From NCBI GenBank assembly GCA_003707065.3, contig PPXM03000004.1:558001-622000 (forward strand): DNA of 64,000 bases, read 5' to 3'. Shown here one piece after another: positions 19,859 through 31,072 of the stretch. The notes beneath the pieces are model-generated. The model did not search any database. It was not told the origin of the DNA and saw only the letters and a list, made by a program, of their open reading frames with translations. The DNA is from Trigonopsis variabilis. Lineage: Eukaryota; Ascomycota; Trigonopsidomycetes; Trigonopsidales; Trigonopsidaceae. The position numbers and the translations under genes are program-made. Each line of letters starts with the position of its first letter. Position 1 is the first letter of the stretch.

Positions 19859-21802
19859 ATGAGTGCCAATGAAAAGATAACCAGGTTTGCTCCTACTACA
19901 GCTCCATCGAGCCCTCCTCCTGAATGGAGACTATTCCATGAGCGAACCAGAGCATTCATCTATGGTTTGCAGCCTAGAGCCTGTCAGGGTATGCTGGACT
20001 TTGATTTTATTTGCAAGCGCAAGCGTCCTTCAGTTGCGGGAATTATTTATCCTTTTGGGGGGCAGTTTGTCTCCAAAATGTACTGGGGAACCAAGGAGAC
20101 TTTACTTCCAGTCTACCAGGAGACCGCTAATGCTATTGCTAAGCACCCTGATGTTGACGTTGTGGTGAATTTTGCTTCATCTCGCTCCGTTTACTCCTCT
20201 ACAATGGAATTGATGGAGTATCCCCAAATCAAGGCTATTGCGATCATTGCTGAAGGCGTGCCTGAGCGTCGAGCTCGCGAGATTTTAACCAAGGCTAAAC
20301 AGAAAGGTGTCATTATTATAGGACCGGCCACTGTGGGAGGAATTAAGCCTGGTTGTTTTAAAATTGGAAACACTGGCGGTATGATGGATAACATTGTTGC
20401 ATCCAAACTATATCGTCCTGGATCGGTGGCATACGTATCCAAGTCAGGTGGAATGTCAAATGAATTGAATAACATCATTTGCCAGACAACAGATGGTGTC
20501 TATGAAGGTATTGCAATTGGTGGTGACAGATATCCTGGTACCACCTTTATTGACCATCTGTTACGCTTTCAAGATGATCCAGAAGCCAAGATTCTGGTGC
20601 TTCTGGGAGAAGTGGGCGGCGTGGAAGAGTACCGTGTCATTGAAGCAGTCAAAAAGGGTATCATAACTAAGCCTATCGTCGCCTGGGCCATCGGTACCTG
20701 CGCTTCTATGTTTACTACCGAGGTTCAATTCGGCCATGCAGGTGCCATGGCCAATTCCGATCTAGAAACTGCAGTTGCTAAAAATAAAGCTATGAAAGAT
20801 GCAGGCTTCTTCGTTCCAGAAACTTTTGAAGATATGCCGGCCTTGCTCCACAAGCTCTATACAACTCTGGTCGAAAAAAGAACCATAGTGCCCCGTCCAG
20901 AACCAGAAGTTCCTAAAATTCCTATGGATTACAATTGGGCACAGGAGTTGGGCCTTATTAGGAAACCAGCTGCTTTTATATCTACTATTTCTGATGATCG
21001 AGGTCAGGAACTGCTCTATGCAGGAATGCCTATAACTGAGGTCTTCAAAGAAAATATAGGCATCGGTGGTGTCATGTCTCTTTTGTGGTTTAAACGACGA
21101 CTTCCTATGTATGCTTCTAAGTTCTTAGAAATGGTCCTTATGCTTACTGCTGACCACGGCCCTGCTGTTTCGGGAGCTATGAATACAATTATTACTACGC
21201 GAGCAGGCAAAGATCTTATCTCAGCCTTGGTAAGCGGACTTCTTACTATAGGCACTCGCTTTGGCGGTGCGCTTGACGGTGCTGCTCAAGAATTCACTCA
21301 GGCACATGACGCCGGCTTGTCTCCTCGTGAATTCGTCGACTCCATGAGACGTCAGAACAAATTGATTCCTGGAATCGGTCACCGCATCAAGTCACGCAAC
21401 AACCCCGACCAACGAGTGGAGATTGTCAAGGAATACGTTCGTAAAAACTTTCCCTCGACAACTCTTCTTGACTATGCCTTGGCTGTCGAAACCGTCACCA
21501 CCTCGAAGAAAGATAACTTGATTCTAAATGTGGATGGATGTATCGCTGTTTGTTTTGTCGATCTTTTACGTTCCTCGGGCGCCTTCTCACCTGATGAAGC
21601 TGAAGACTATCTTAAGGTGGGTGTGCTGAATGGTCTTTTTGTCTTGGGACGCAGCATTGGTCTTATTGCTCACTATCTTGATCAAAAGAGGTTACGAACT
21701 GGTCTTTATCGTCATCCTTGGGATGACATTAGTTACATGTTACCTGGCGTCGAGTCATCGCTACCAGGAGGTTCGGATCGCCGTGTGGAGGTATCCTTGT
21801 GA
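19859..21802 (+). CDS. ACL1: ATP-citrate lyase subunit 1 (CoA-ligase/citrate-synthase subunit)
   Basis: Larger ATP-citrate lyase subunit, equivalent to the C-terminal part of animal ACLY. 647 residues, single exon. The N-terminal CoA-binding domain has [20 protein letters not shown]. The phosphohistidine motif is [10 protein letters not shown], whose His carries the phosphoryl intermediate. The citrate-synthase-like C-terminal domain has [19 protein letters not shown] and the active-site segment [19 protein letters not shown]. Cytosolic; forms a hetero-oligomer with Acl2, transcribed divergently next door. No introns and no missing key residues. Confidence 0.98.
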   Translation: MSANEKITRFAPTTAPSSPPPEWRLFHERTRAFIYGLQPRACQGMLDFDFICKRKRPSVAGIIYPFGGQFVSKMYWGTKETLLPVYQETANAIAKHPDVDVVVNFASSRSVYSSTMELMEYPQIKAIAIIAEGVPERRAREILTKAKQKGVIIIGPATVGGIKPGCFKIGNTGGMMDNIVASKLYRPGSVAYVSKSGGMSNELNNIICQTTDGVYEGIAIGGDRYPGTTFIDHLLRFQDDPEAKILVLLGEVGGVEEYRVIEAVKKGIITKPIVAWAIGTCASMFTTEVQFGHAGAMANSDLETAVAKNKAMKDAGFFVPETFEDMPALLHKLYTTLVEKRTIVPRPEPEVPKIPMDYNWAQELGLIRKPAAFISTISDDRGQELLYAGMPITEVFKENIGIGGVMSLLWFKRRLPMYASKFLEMVLMLTADHGPAVSGAMNTIITTRAGKDLISALVSGLLTIGTRFGGALDGAAQEFTQAHDAGLSPREFVDSMRRQNKLIPGIGHRIKSRNNPDQRVEIVKEYVRKNFPSTTLLDYALAVETVTTSKKDNLILNVDGCIAVCFVDLLRSSGAFSPDEAEDYLKVGVLNGLFVLGRSIGLIAHYLDQKRLRTGLYRHPWDDISYMLPGVESSLPGGSDRRVEVSL

Positions 21803-22066
21803 GGGGTTAGTCTAAACAGATAGATAAGGATCACGAACACCGTAGGTTTGTTTCTCCTCACCTCTTCTGCAAAATGTTGGGAAGAACCTTTACGGAAGTC
21901 ATTTGCCGGGCCCCGCACCATTTCTACAACTGTTGCGCAGGTGGGGTCACAAACCCCCTCTCGCAATAAGTTGTTCTTCGCTGACGTCTAGCTACGTCCT
22001 CTTAGCTTATCGTGAGCAATATGAATTATGACAGATCAGAAGCAACAAACAGACTACACTGATTTT

Positions 22067-23260
22067 TTAGAGCATCAAGAGCGCCATGAAAAGGGAAAAG
22101 AGCCATTGGAAATTAGTCGTACTGACATGAGAGCCTCGGTTATACTGTAATTCGACGGAGCCACCCCATTCAGGAAAAAGATCAATAGACGACTCGGACG
22201 GACTCGGCAACGGCAATGACGCTGATGCCGACACTGTTCCTTCCGTTACTGAAACAGAATCAAGTTGATGGGCCGAGGTAGACTGAACAGTTGGGGTTGG
22301 AATTGTGGAAATATAGCTTGCAGGAGTAGAAATGTCCGTAATTTTTGGATTCAAAGTAGCGAGAGTAATAGTCACAGTGGTCGCTGGCACATAACTGACT
22401 GTAGTTGAGCACCATTCACCATCGCATGTGGAGATATAAACAGTTACAGCACCGCAGAAAGGCTGGGGAACAGAAGTGAAGACTGCACTGAAGGACGAGT
22501 GAGCAATGCTGAAATCCAGCGGAAGTGAGGTGCGTACAATGGAAGAGGAAGTCGGAGAAGTAGATAGAATAGAAGAAGTATAAGCTCCTTTAATATCCTC
22601 TCCGGAAGATGAGGAGCCAGGCCATCCAGTTGTGGGGATCATGGTTATTAGAACGCTCGTCGCGTCAACTGTGGCAAGTGTCCGCGAGTATGTACTATAG
22701 GAAAAAGAATTCAAAAGCCCTGTAGACGCGTAATCTTGTATGAGACTTGACGGTAGCGTTGGTGTGGGGCCAGGTGTCAGGCGAATATCTCTGTTCGTGG
22801 TACTCGTGATTGTTATTTGACCAGGAGGTACCATGCTTCCAAAAATGACATCAGTGTATTCAATAAGTTTAGCGGAGGTGGTCAAAGAGGCTTGCTGATC
22901 CACTGAGTAGCCCATAAATGATGGAGATCTAGTCGCAGTAACCAAGATCTCATCTGAAGAGTCTATTGAGATCACTGAACGGATAGGACGAGCACCGCTC
23001 AGGGTGGGACCGCCGATGATAGTAATGGTAGACGGTGGAACAACCGATGCTTCAGAAAACAAGAACGAGGAACGATTGTATCCCGGAACATATGAGACGG
23101 TATATTCAGGACAGTATACGACGGTAAAAGTGACCCATTCAGTGACCACTGTATCCAAAACTTGAGCAGTATAAGGAACAACTGAATTAGAAACAAAAGT
23201 CGTCCGACAAGAAGCCAAAGAGAACAACAACACCAAAACTGAGGAGAATGTGAAAAGCAT
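22067..23260 (-). CDS. Predicted secreted, GPI-anchored Ser/Thr-rich wall protein
   Basis: 397 residues, single exon, not recognised as a named family. It opens with a signal peptide (MLFTFSSVLVLLFSLASC) and ends with a hydrophobic tail (FQWLFSLFMALLML) preceded by small residues, the pattern of a GPI-attachment signal. Between lie Ser/Thr/Pro-rich stretches likely to be O-glycosylated and two short cysteine-containing modules with a similar ring: TVVYCPEYTVSYVPGY near the N-terminus and CDGEWCSTTVSYVP around residue 275. These resemble repeat-like pieces of fungal cell-wall adhesins. Function in wall structure or surface contact is inferred from the layout only. Confidence 0.75.
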   Translation of the reverse strand: MLFTFSSVLVLLFSLASCRTTFVSNSVVPYTAQVLDTVVTEWVTFTVVYCPEYTVSYVPGYNRSSFLFSEASVVPPSTITIIGGPTLSGARPIRSVISIDSSDEILVTATRSPSFMGYSVDQQASLTTSAKLIEYTDVIFGSMVPPGQITITSTTNRDIRLTPGPTPTLPSSLIQDYASTGLLNSFSYSTYSRTLATVDATSVLITMIPTTGWPGSSSSGEDIKGAYTSSILSTSPTSSSIVRTSLPLDFSIAHSSFSAVFTSVPQPFCGAVTVYISTCDGEWCSTTVSYVPATTVTITLATLNPKITDISTPASYISTIPTPTVQSTSAHQLDSVSVTEGTVSASASLPLPSPSESSIDLFPEWGGSVELQYNRGSHVSTTNFQWLFSLFMALLML

Positions 23261-23480
23261 GAAGGGCGAGAGGAGGCGTGCTGGTTTTTATATTCTGCAG
23301 TCAAAACTGGATCACGCCGCATCAGGTACCATTCAAGGATCTTTGGTATTAATACCAAGTAAGACCGTTGTGCAAGATTACAGGTTGAGAGTGAATCGGC
23401 AACATAGGGAGAGAGTCAGTTTCGCCACAGATCACCATTGGAAATCATCAAAAACATTCGCGTTTCTTGAAACCTCTTAG

Positions 23481-24519
23481 CTAAATCGGGACACTATGGA
23501 CTGGACAATTACCCGAGCCATTCTTAGCAAACCAAGCCTTGATGCAATGCTTATGATAAATACATAAGCATTCTAATCTGCCAATTAGATCGCCCTCACG
23601 GTATTCATCTAAACAAATTGGGCACTCTCTCCCGATGTCCGCTCGCTGGACATGACTGACGAGCATTCTATTAGGCCGAAATCTTGAATATGAGGGTGAT
23701 TCAGGAGAGCCCAGTTGACATGTACGTATACAATTATCAACATGACTTTCTCGTGCACTTTCATCGTTTAGCGATGACAAGTTTGCTCCGCAGATGGGAC
23801 ATTCATTCACTTCGTCATATGTAGCACCTAAGCTGTCATCCGCTCCAATGATCATGGACCTTCCATACGATCCGTTAATTCCAATGCTAGAATTTGACCG
23901 AACTGATGGCGCTACTGACGAGCTATTCTTAACTATTCGCACCATACTTCCAGAGGCCTGAGACAATCGTCGAGGAGGTCGTGATGAAGTACTTTGATTG
24001 TTCACCGTCCGAGCGCAAGCATCGCATGTTCGAAGATAAAATCCTATATCAGAAGAGTTTTCTGAAGGTGCAGGAACATAAGAAAATGGCAAGTATGTCG
24101 TCCTCGTGCTTGAACAATGAGCACACACAACTCGGCCACATTTTCTATTATCAGTACTGACCCATAAAACGAATAGCTGAATATAATAACTTGGTTCTCA
24201 AAGCTGTGTATTTATTTTTCAGTCAGACTGAGGGACTGTTCGGATTCCCTCCGCTCACAAAGCACATAGAAACCAATTATACACAATTATCGGTATACCT
24301 TACGCTATCTTGAGCAAAAAAAATTGTCGGATAAAAGAATTCTATGCTTTACAGCCAGACCAGACCCATACAACTAGCGATGTCACGATTCAGTCGCCAC
24401 ACCAAGCGTGCTTGGGAAAGAACTTACCTACAATGATGCCGTCGATTGAAAATGCCGAATTTTTTTTCACATAACGGACATTCTATAGCCTCGCTATCGG
24501 GTTGCCACTGGTTCACCAT
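23481..24519 (-). CDS. PIB1: FYVE + RING E3 ubiquitin ligase (Pib1-like)
   Basis: Endosomal/vacuolar E3 ligase that binds phosphatidylinositol 3-phosphate through FYVE and acts in membrane-protein sorting. Exons 24428-24519 and 23481-24144 are joined across a 283-nt intron, giving 251 residues (yeast Pib1 about 286). The intron cuts the FYVE motif exactly: exon 1 ends FNRRHHCR and exon 2 begins KCGRVVCAHC. Together they provide the WQPD, RRHHCRKCG and RTCDAC signatures and all eight zinc ligands. A middle zinc-finger-like motif CPICGANL is followed by a C-terminal RING-H2 (CPICLDEYREGD, CIYHKHCIKAWF, CPVH). Without the first exon only half a FYVE finger would be annotated. No transmembrane segment. 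Confidence 0.93.
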
Positions 24520-24729
24520 GAGAGCTAGAGATAATGGTGGGCCTTTGTCGTGATAGTGATAAAGCCGTCACCTGACAGTGGTAACGCAAACACATCTGAT
24601 AACATATATACAGAGCTTGGAACGAATAACCTGATTTGTTGATATATGTACAAAAAGTATTTATATATACAGGAAAATTTATAGTGCTCAATGTTAATAG
24701 TAGTTAATCCGCTAGTGTAGCTAGAAGTT

Positions 24730-27700
24730 CTACTTGGCGAGTGACGATTCAAGAGTCATACTTATCGGGTAAAGATAAATTTTTGGGTCTGTCACTTGGG
24801 CATAATGAAGAAACCTACCTCTGTAGATGGATCCCACCGAACATTCAGCCCAAGTGGAAGGTGTGCATCGAACAAGACTAGCAGAAGTAAACCAAGATGA
24901 ACAGTACACTGTGCAGGATTCGAGGGGTCCAGTGGGTTTAGTAACAATCTCGATAATCAAATCGATCGGTTCAAGAATACCTGAATCTCCATATGTAGCA
25001 AGCTTTTCGAGTTTATCTTCATTACCTTCTTCTGCGGTGAAAGTTTGTGCAGGATCCGATTGGCCTTCTTCAGATATTTCCTCGAGATCCCTTTCGAGTT
25101 TAAGCTCACTTTCCGATTTGGGAGAAGATTCCGACAATGCCGCAGGAGAGAATCTTTCAATGAGTTTCTTGTTCTCCGTTTCAGTTCGAAGCATGTCTTC
25201 ATTATGCTCTTTAATAATCTCCGGCGAAGGGTAGAACCCATTAAGGGTGAGTCTATAGTCACCTTTTCCATGGCGCCTGATTATCTCATGTACTAAATAT
25301 TCTCGCTCGGCTTCTTGAGAAAACAAGCCAGCTTCATAATTTTTCATCCGCTGTATGAATGACATCTTGGTCATGAGATTGGTATCTGAGCAAATACCTT
25401 TATTACTACCATTCAACACAAACTCCAAGACTTGATAATGATTAAAGAAATCAATGGCACGTCTCAGTGGAGACGTCACCCATGTATACTCGTCTAAGCC
25501 CAGCATATCATGCGGACCTGGTTCTGCTGACAAGTATGAGCCCTGTACGTTTTTAAATAAATCTCTCATTCCTCCCATATCAAGATCAATAGATCGATTG
25601 TCCTTTCTCTGATGATCCAGATGTCGTTGGAGCTTATCGACTTCATTTTCAAACATTTCCGCGAGATCATTGGAGCTGGAAAAATTCTTTTGTACACGGT
25701 AGATAATTGGGATTTCGTGGTGCTTGCAGAATTTCGCAACGGCTTCGTTAGCCAAAATCATCATCTCCGATACAACATCTCTTGATCTTGATTGCCCGGT
25801 AGAGACAAAGACGTTACATCCAGCAGACACATCATTTTCCTCTCGGGGTACAACGATATGTGCTGGACCATTCATTGTCACGGCCCCTTTACTTTTTCGT
25901 AATGCCTTTCGGCCTCCAGCGATAGATTCAATCTTCTTCATTGTATCCCGTTGGTAATTATCTAAATTATCAACAAAAAGTCGATTCTCCGAGACCTTGG
26001 GTTTATGGGAAGGTGAAAACGTAGTTGGAAAGATTTCATTTCCAGGCCATTTCATGATCTTATCCAAATCATCATAGGATACTTGAATGACATTTTTAAT
26101 AGTTGTAGAATGAATAGTCACAGTTTTTGGATCGACTATGTATCGAGTCACTTCAGGCTTACTCATGTCGAATGGTATAGAGATGACTAGTGCGCGCTTC
26201 TCAATATACGATCCAGCATCTTGAGTAGAAGCGAGTGAACGATGATCCAAACTTGCTTCAGTTGCATATTCTTCAGGGATCATTGGGAACGCTTTGTTAG
26301 GTAAATAGATCGTTTGACCCTGTGCCATAATTCTCTTAGCTGCTTCACCTGGTATAATGATGGCGGGTAAAGCCACCATAACGTGAACTGTCCATACATT
26401 ACCGTTAGTCGATAATGAGATCCCATCGTCGATTTCAAGAGCATCTTTATCATCAACACAAAATATTGATAGGTCTTCCAACTCCAAGCTTAGCTTCTGA
26501 GGCTCAGATTTGCGCAGATGGGTAGTTTTAAAACGCAAATCAAGCCCTCTACGAGTGCTTGATATATCCTTCGGAACCTCGCTTAAGTAGCGAACGGCCC
26601 TTTGCTCTGTGGCTAGTTGGTATTGTTTATAAACGCCTGCATCTTGAATAAAGCGGTAGATTAAGTCCTTAGACACGACTGTCTCCTTATAACATCCCAG
26701 TTTCTTGATTAATGCTGAGATTGAAGGACCATAATAATCTGGCTGGTACTTCTGGGATGAGAATAAATAGCCCTCAACCATATTAAAGAGTTTGTTGAGG
26801 TTTACCGAAACGCTCCTCGTTGCAAAGGCTTTTTTGACGGCAGTAGGTTGATGAATCTTTTTAGCATAATGTGGGTTTCGCCAACGTCTTCCTGTGAAGG
26901 TATTAAAGATATTGTTCTTTAAAGTTTTCAAGTTGCTCTCATTATAAACAGCAGGAAGAATATCCTTAGTAATATCGGTCTTGAGTTTACTTTCAACCCA
27001 ATCATCCACGTAAATACTATAGGAGGGGGGATTTATGGCCTCAGTCGTGAATATTTGAAGTGGATGGTACTTGAAAAAAAGAGGATTCATTAGAAGCACT
27101 AGATGTAGACTATATAATCCCTCTTCAGACATCAGCACTTTTTTGGCGTGACGCAAACCTTCTAGCTCTCCACGCTTTTTGCATTTTCCAGCGGTAATTC
27201 TATCTCTAAATACTTCGGCTATCCGCACTAAGGAAAACTGTTTCCATCGTGACAACTCCAGCAAATTGCCATAGACATGTCTAATGCAAAGATTCAGATA
27301 TGGGAAGGTATATTCGGCACGGCTTTGAAACGACCTTAGAACATTTATAAAAGGCTGTATTGTTTTAGGATCCAAAACAACTTCTTCTAGACTTTTGTCC
27401 TTTTGATCTCTTAACAATGATCCGAAAGCTTTCGCAATGTCATCACCTTTGACCTGATCGAAGATGATAAATGATATGTCCCTCTGAGAAACGCGCTTCA
27501 AAGTGCCATCATTTGTTAGAATGACGTATCGTCCTATTTCTAAGGTATCCCATGGCGTCCCAATCAAAACACCCAATTGAGGGGCCCCATCTCTTCGATA
27601 TTCAATTAATGCTCCGAGTTTCAGCTTCATTTCTCGAGTAAATTGTAGAAATCCGATGAAATCACCAAATTGCTTATTTCGTGTCTCTTTGTGGCATTCG

Positions 27701-28085
27701 AATTGTTCAAACATCTCATTCTTGGATAACTGTTGCATCGCACTGTGAATTTCGTCCAAGTTGGTCTTTGTCTGAGGGTTTTTTTGGTTAACATCCTCCT
27801 CCCACTCCTTTTCGATATCATGAAATGTTCTCATGCCATGGCTTTTTAGTAGTATTTCAACCTCTTTTCCATTTATTTCTTTATTTGGACTATTACTCTT
27901 GTCCTTCCTACCAATTAATTGAGTATACTGCGGCTTTCTTACCTTTTCTCCGTTTCCGTACTGAGAAACCTGATCAGACGAAATCGCCTTCTCGTCGAAT
28001 GCCTGCTCTTCCCGTGTTGTGTAAAGGCCTCATCAAAGACTCGTCCGGCCGGTTTTAATCTGTTGATCTGCCTTAATAGGACCAT
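24730..28085 (-). CDS. DSS1: Mitochondrial RNase II-family 3'-5' exoribonuclease (Dss1/cyt-4-like)
   Basis: Exoribonuclease subunit of the mitochondrial degradosome, which works with the Suv3 helicase to turn over mitochondrial RNA. Exons 27943-28085 and 24730-27907 (35-nt intron, GTAAGA...GGTAG) give 1106 residues. The first exon encodes an Arg-rich, acid-poor leader (KSRHSTRRRFRLIRFLSTET) expected to target mitochondria; beginning at the internal Met at 27834 would lose it. The RNB domain has the Asp cluster in CVDDKDALEIDDGIS, then KFCKHHEIPIIYRVQKNFSS and WVTSPLRRAIDFFNHYQ. The C-terminal 150 residues are acidic, then S1-like. The last about 60 codons are also open in a second frame, so the exact C-terminus is slightly uncertain. 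Confidence 0.9.
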
Positions 28086-29187
28086 TCCTTTCCTCCCTTT
28101 CCCCTAACAAATGACGGCAGAATAATTTTTGGGTGACTGTCACGTTTGAAACTCGTTACGACTACTCCCAACGCACCTACCTCATCTTGCCAATTCATCT
28201 CGGTTCAAAGTCCTTCCAGAAACATAATATATATGGCTTTCATTGATACATCTCCTATTTTCAACCTTATAAAAGACGTTGAATAATATGGGCTATAACT
28301 TCTTATAACTAAAGTGACTGGTTGCCATATATCATCCAAAAGCTCCCTTTTAGACACTCGATTAGTCCATCATTCTCACCACACATTTCGTAAACGTGCT
28401 AAACTAATGAATTTTTTTCGAGACTACCTTATTCGTATTGATCTTTAGAAGGCTTGCTACCAAACAACTAGCCGAAGTCCCAACGACAAATTCTTCCGTG
28501 ATCCACCAAATATTTAGAATTCTGTGGCTGGCAGTCTGTTTCAATGAATATGTCAAGTCTAACGATGCTAAAATGTTAAATTAGCTAAAAAGCCCCTAAA
28601 ATCATATTCTTTTTACCCGTCCATCTCGTTTCTGTGCACTCGGTAATCTTATTTCTCCTTTTCTTTTCGAAATACTGTAATAAAGATATCTAACGCAATT
28701 CTGATATGAATTAGTCTAAGTAGTAGTAGCTATATAAATCTATTATGATTAGCAGCTTTTCCAATATCTCCAAGAGTTATTTGGCAATTGAGTAAGTTAA
28801 ATCCTCAAGACGAGCTTGCGAGAAAGGACGGACCAGCTCTTCAATCCATTTCTTGAATCTTGTCTCAGAAACGAATAGCGCTAGGTGTCTCTCTTGCCTG
28901 ATTCAAAAGTTACTTGTTTTCCCAACAGAACATAATTATCTTTGGCATCACATTATCGAGGAGACCTTTCCTCTTTGTTCTAACGCAAGCCTTAGATATC
29001 TTTTCTAATATTTTCAAGATATGTGTGGCAGTGTAAACGCAGTTTTCTCATGAGTCTCCGAGATCCCTCTTTTTTCCCACAGCAGCGTATCCTTACAGAA
29101 TTCTATTGCCGTGAAGTATAATGACAACCATACTGAAACTAGTCACTCGATGTCTGCTCATTGGGAAGTCCCGTCCGTTTCACATGT
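28086..29187. other. Intergenic gap DSS1-MCH1
   Basis: Gap of 1102 bp, AT-rich. No coding sequence, RNA gene or repeat recognised. Confidence 0.6.
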
Positions 29188-30756
29188 TCACACATTTACC
29201 CCTCTAGGTACCCATCCCATTCTCCATGCAAGAACAAGTAGAATTATGCTGATAAGGCCACTAGCGCTGCATGCTGCAAAGGTGGGCTGGTAGCAGTGGA
29301 CACCATAACATAAAACATCATCTGGAACAGCGTTTGCATCATAGACTGCACCATAGAAGAAGCCAAATATGATACTTCCAGTTGCAGCAGCAGTCATGAA
29401 AATAGCCCAATTGGTAGCAAAGCCGTCCTTACCCCATACAACCATAGTAATGGAAGCAATCATAGTAGACATTCCACCATAAGCAAAGCCCATAGCCATA
29501 CTCACCGGCCAGAATATGGTGCCGCCCTGATAGTCAGCGATCCCGCAGGAGATTGCCAAGTACGACAATGTCGTAATAATTAAAATAAAAATCAATACCC
29601 ATATCCTGCTCAACTGAAACTTAGCCCGGGCATGAGAAGAGATGTAGTCAGCAACAGCCCCACTGATGACCCTTGCCGCGGCGCTGAACAGTGACCATAT
29701 CGATAATTGAGTTGCAATGGAAGTATACAAAGGTGAGACTGTCTCAAGCAACGTTCCCATCTAGCAAAGTCAGCCACTTTATCGTACAGATATACTCACA
29801 TTAGTTGAAAACATCTCATGAGAGCCGTTGAAAAGAAGGATAGCAAAATAAAAGGCCCAAACAGTTCTATCGGATAAGAATATCTTTAATCTCTCATTAT
29901 GGAGCTCATGTATATTAACTCCCTCGGCTTCTCGCTCTTGAATCTCTTCTGTTGTACCTAACAGAGGACTGTTTTCACTCGCGATAGTTGAGGATGAAGA
30001 TGATTCGACATTATATGGCGCAGATGGATACTGGATTATTCTGAGTCCAAAAAATCCAACCAGACTAATAGTCGCTAACAAGGCTGCAAGGAACACAAAT
30101 AATCTCGAAGGACAGACATCACCCGTCTTCGAATCACTAAAAAAAGATCTTGCAATCTGAGTAAGAAAAAGTCCCGAGAAACCATAGGCACATATTGGCA
30201 TTGAAATTACAATACCACCATGATGTCCAAAATTCTTAGCCACAGTTGATAAGGCTGAAATATATCTAACCAAGTTAGCTTTAAATCTCTATGGTGGGAG
30301 CACTCACAGTGAAGCTGTTCCTGCTCCAACAAAGAAAAAGACAAAAAGAAAGATCCAGTAGCCGAAGCCCTCCTTATAAGCCCATGCTGCTACTAAATAT
30401 GATGGTCCGAATAGAAAGCCGCTAGCAAGAGCAACGTGAGAAGGTCCATATCTATCTATCCAGGCACCGAAAAGTCTGTTATTAATTTTAAAGAGGTCGG
30501 CCCCTTTCACTTACGGCATAGATGCAGAGATTCCCAGTTGCGCTGCAATCGATATCGAGTTCACTTCCACCTGACTGAATCCAAGCTCTCGCTGGAATAA
30601 GGGAGCGTACATGCTGAACAAGACCACTGTGCAGTCACATAAACTTCAATTAATCTTTCTTTAAAGGCCATCAGTCACATACCAGCACAAAAATGCAGCG
30701 ATAAATGTCAGTCTCTCTTGCCACCATACCGTCCTTTCATCGCTCGTCATCATCAT
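29188..30756 (-). CDS. MCH1: MFS transporter, Mch1/nodulin-like
   Basis: Probable vacuolar or plasma-membrane carrier related to yeast Mch1. Five exons: 30683-30756, 30515-30643, 30308-30475, 29800-30265 and 29188-29760, with introns of 39, 39, 42 and 39 nt, give 469 residues. Joined segments read continuously across junctions: AAFLCCLCDCTVVLFSMYAP, LGISASMPLFGAWIDRYGP, TASLYISALSTVAKNFGHHG and MFSTNMGTLLETVSPLYT. The central loop (SSSSTIASENSPLLGTTEEI) carries an acidic dileucine-like PLLG sequence seen in vacuolar-targeted carriers. Start is the first of three consecutive ATGs. Substrate unknown; the yeast homologue did not show monocarboxylate transport. Confidence 0.88.
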
Positions 30757-31072
30757 TCCTTGTCGGTCGCCTATCCAGGTAGCGTTTGACGATGGCCAAC
30801 TGACGACGATACAAAAGGCGATACAAAGTCATCTCGCCAAGATCATCTACTTATCTACTCTTCTGATTAATGGTCATGTGAATTGAAGCATGATACGGTT
30901 ATCTATGTCGGTTTAGTTTTAGTTACGAGAATGAATCATTTTGAATGCATGCGCCCATGCCCCATTTTACTTGTCCATGTCTGTTTACCCGAGAAAAAGA
31001 AAAAACGAATGCTCCCTATCCACCTCGACCAATGCAAATTCAATCACTCCTCATCCTCTCGGCCCTGTATGC
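30757..31072. other. Intergenic gap MCH1-FLC
   Basis: Gap of 316 bp, upstream of the MCH1-like gene and downstream of the Flc gene. No gene seen. Confidence 0.6.

Noticed and set aside
24827-24895. Alternative frame for the Dss1 C-terminus (ending VGFFIMPK)
   Set aside because: No GT-AG junction with the correct phase joins it to the upstream coding frame, which itself stays open with S1-like sequence.
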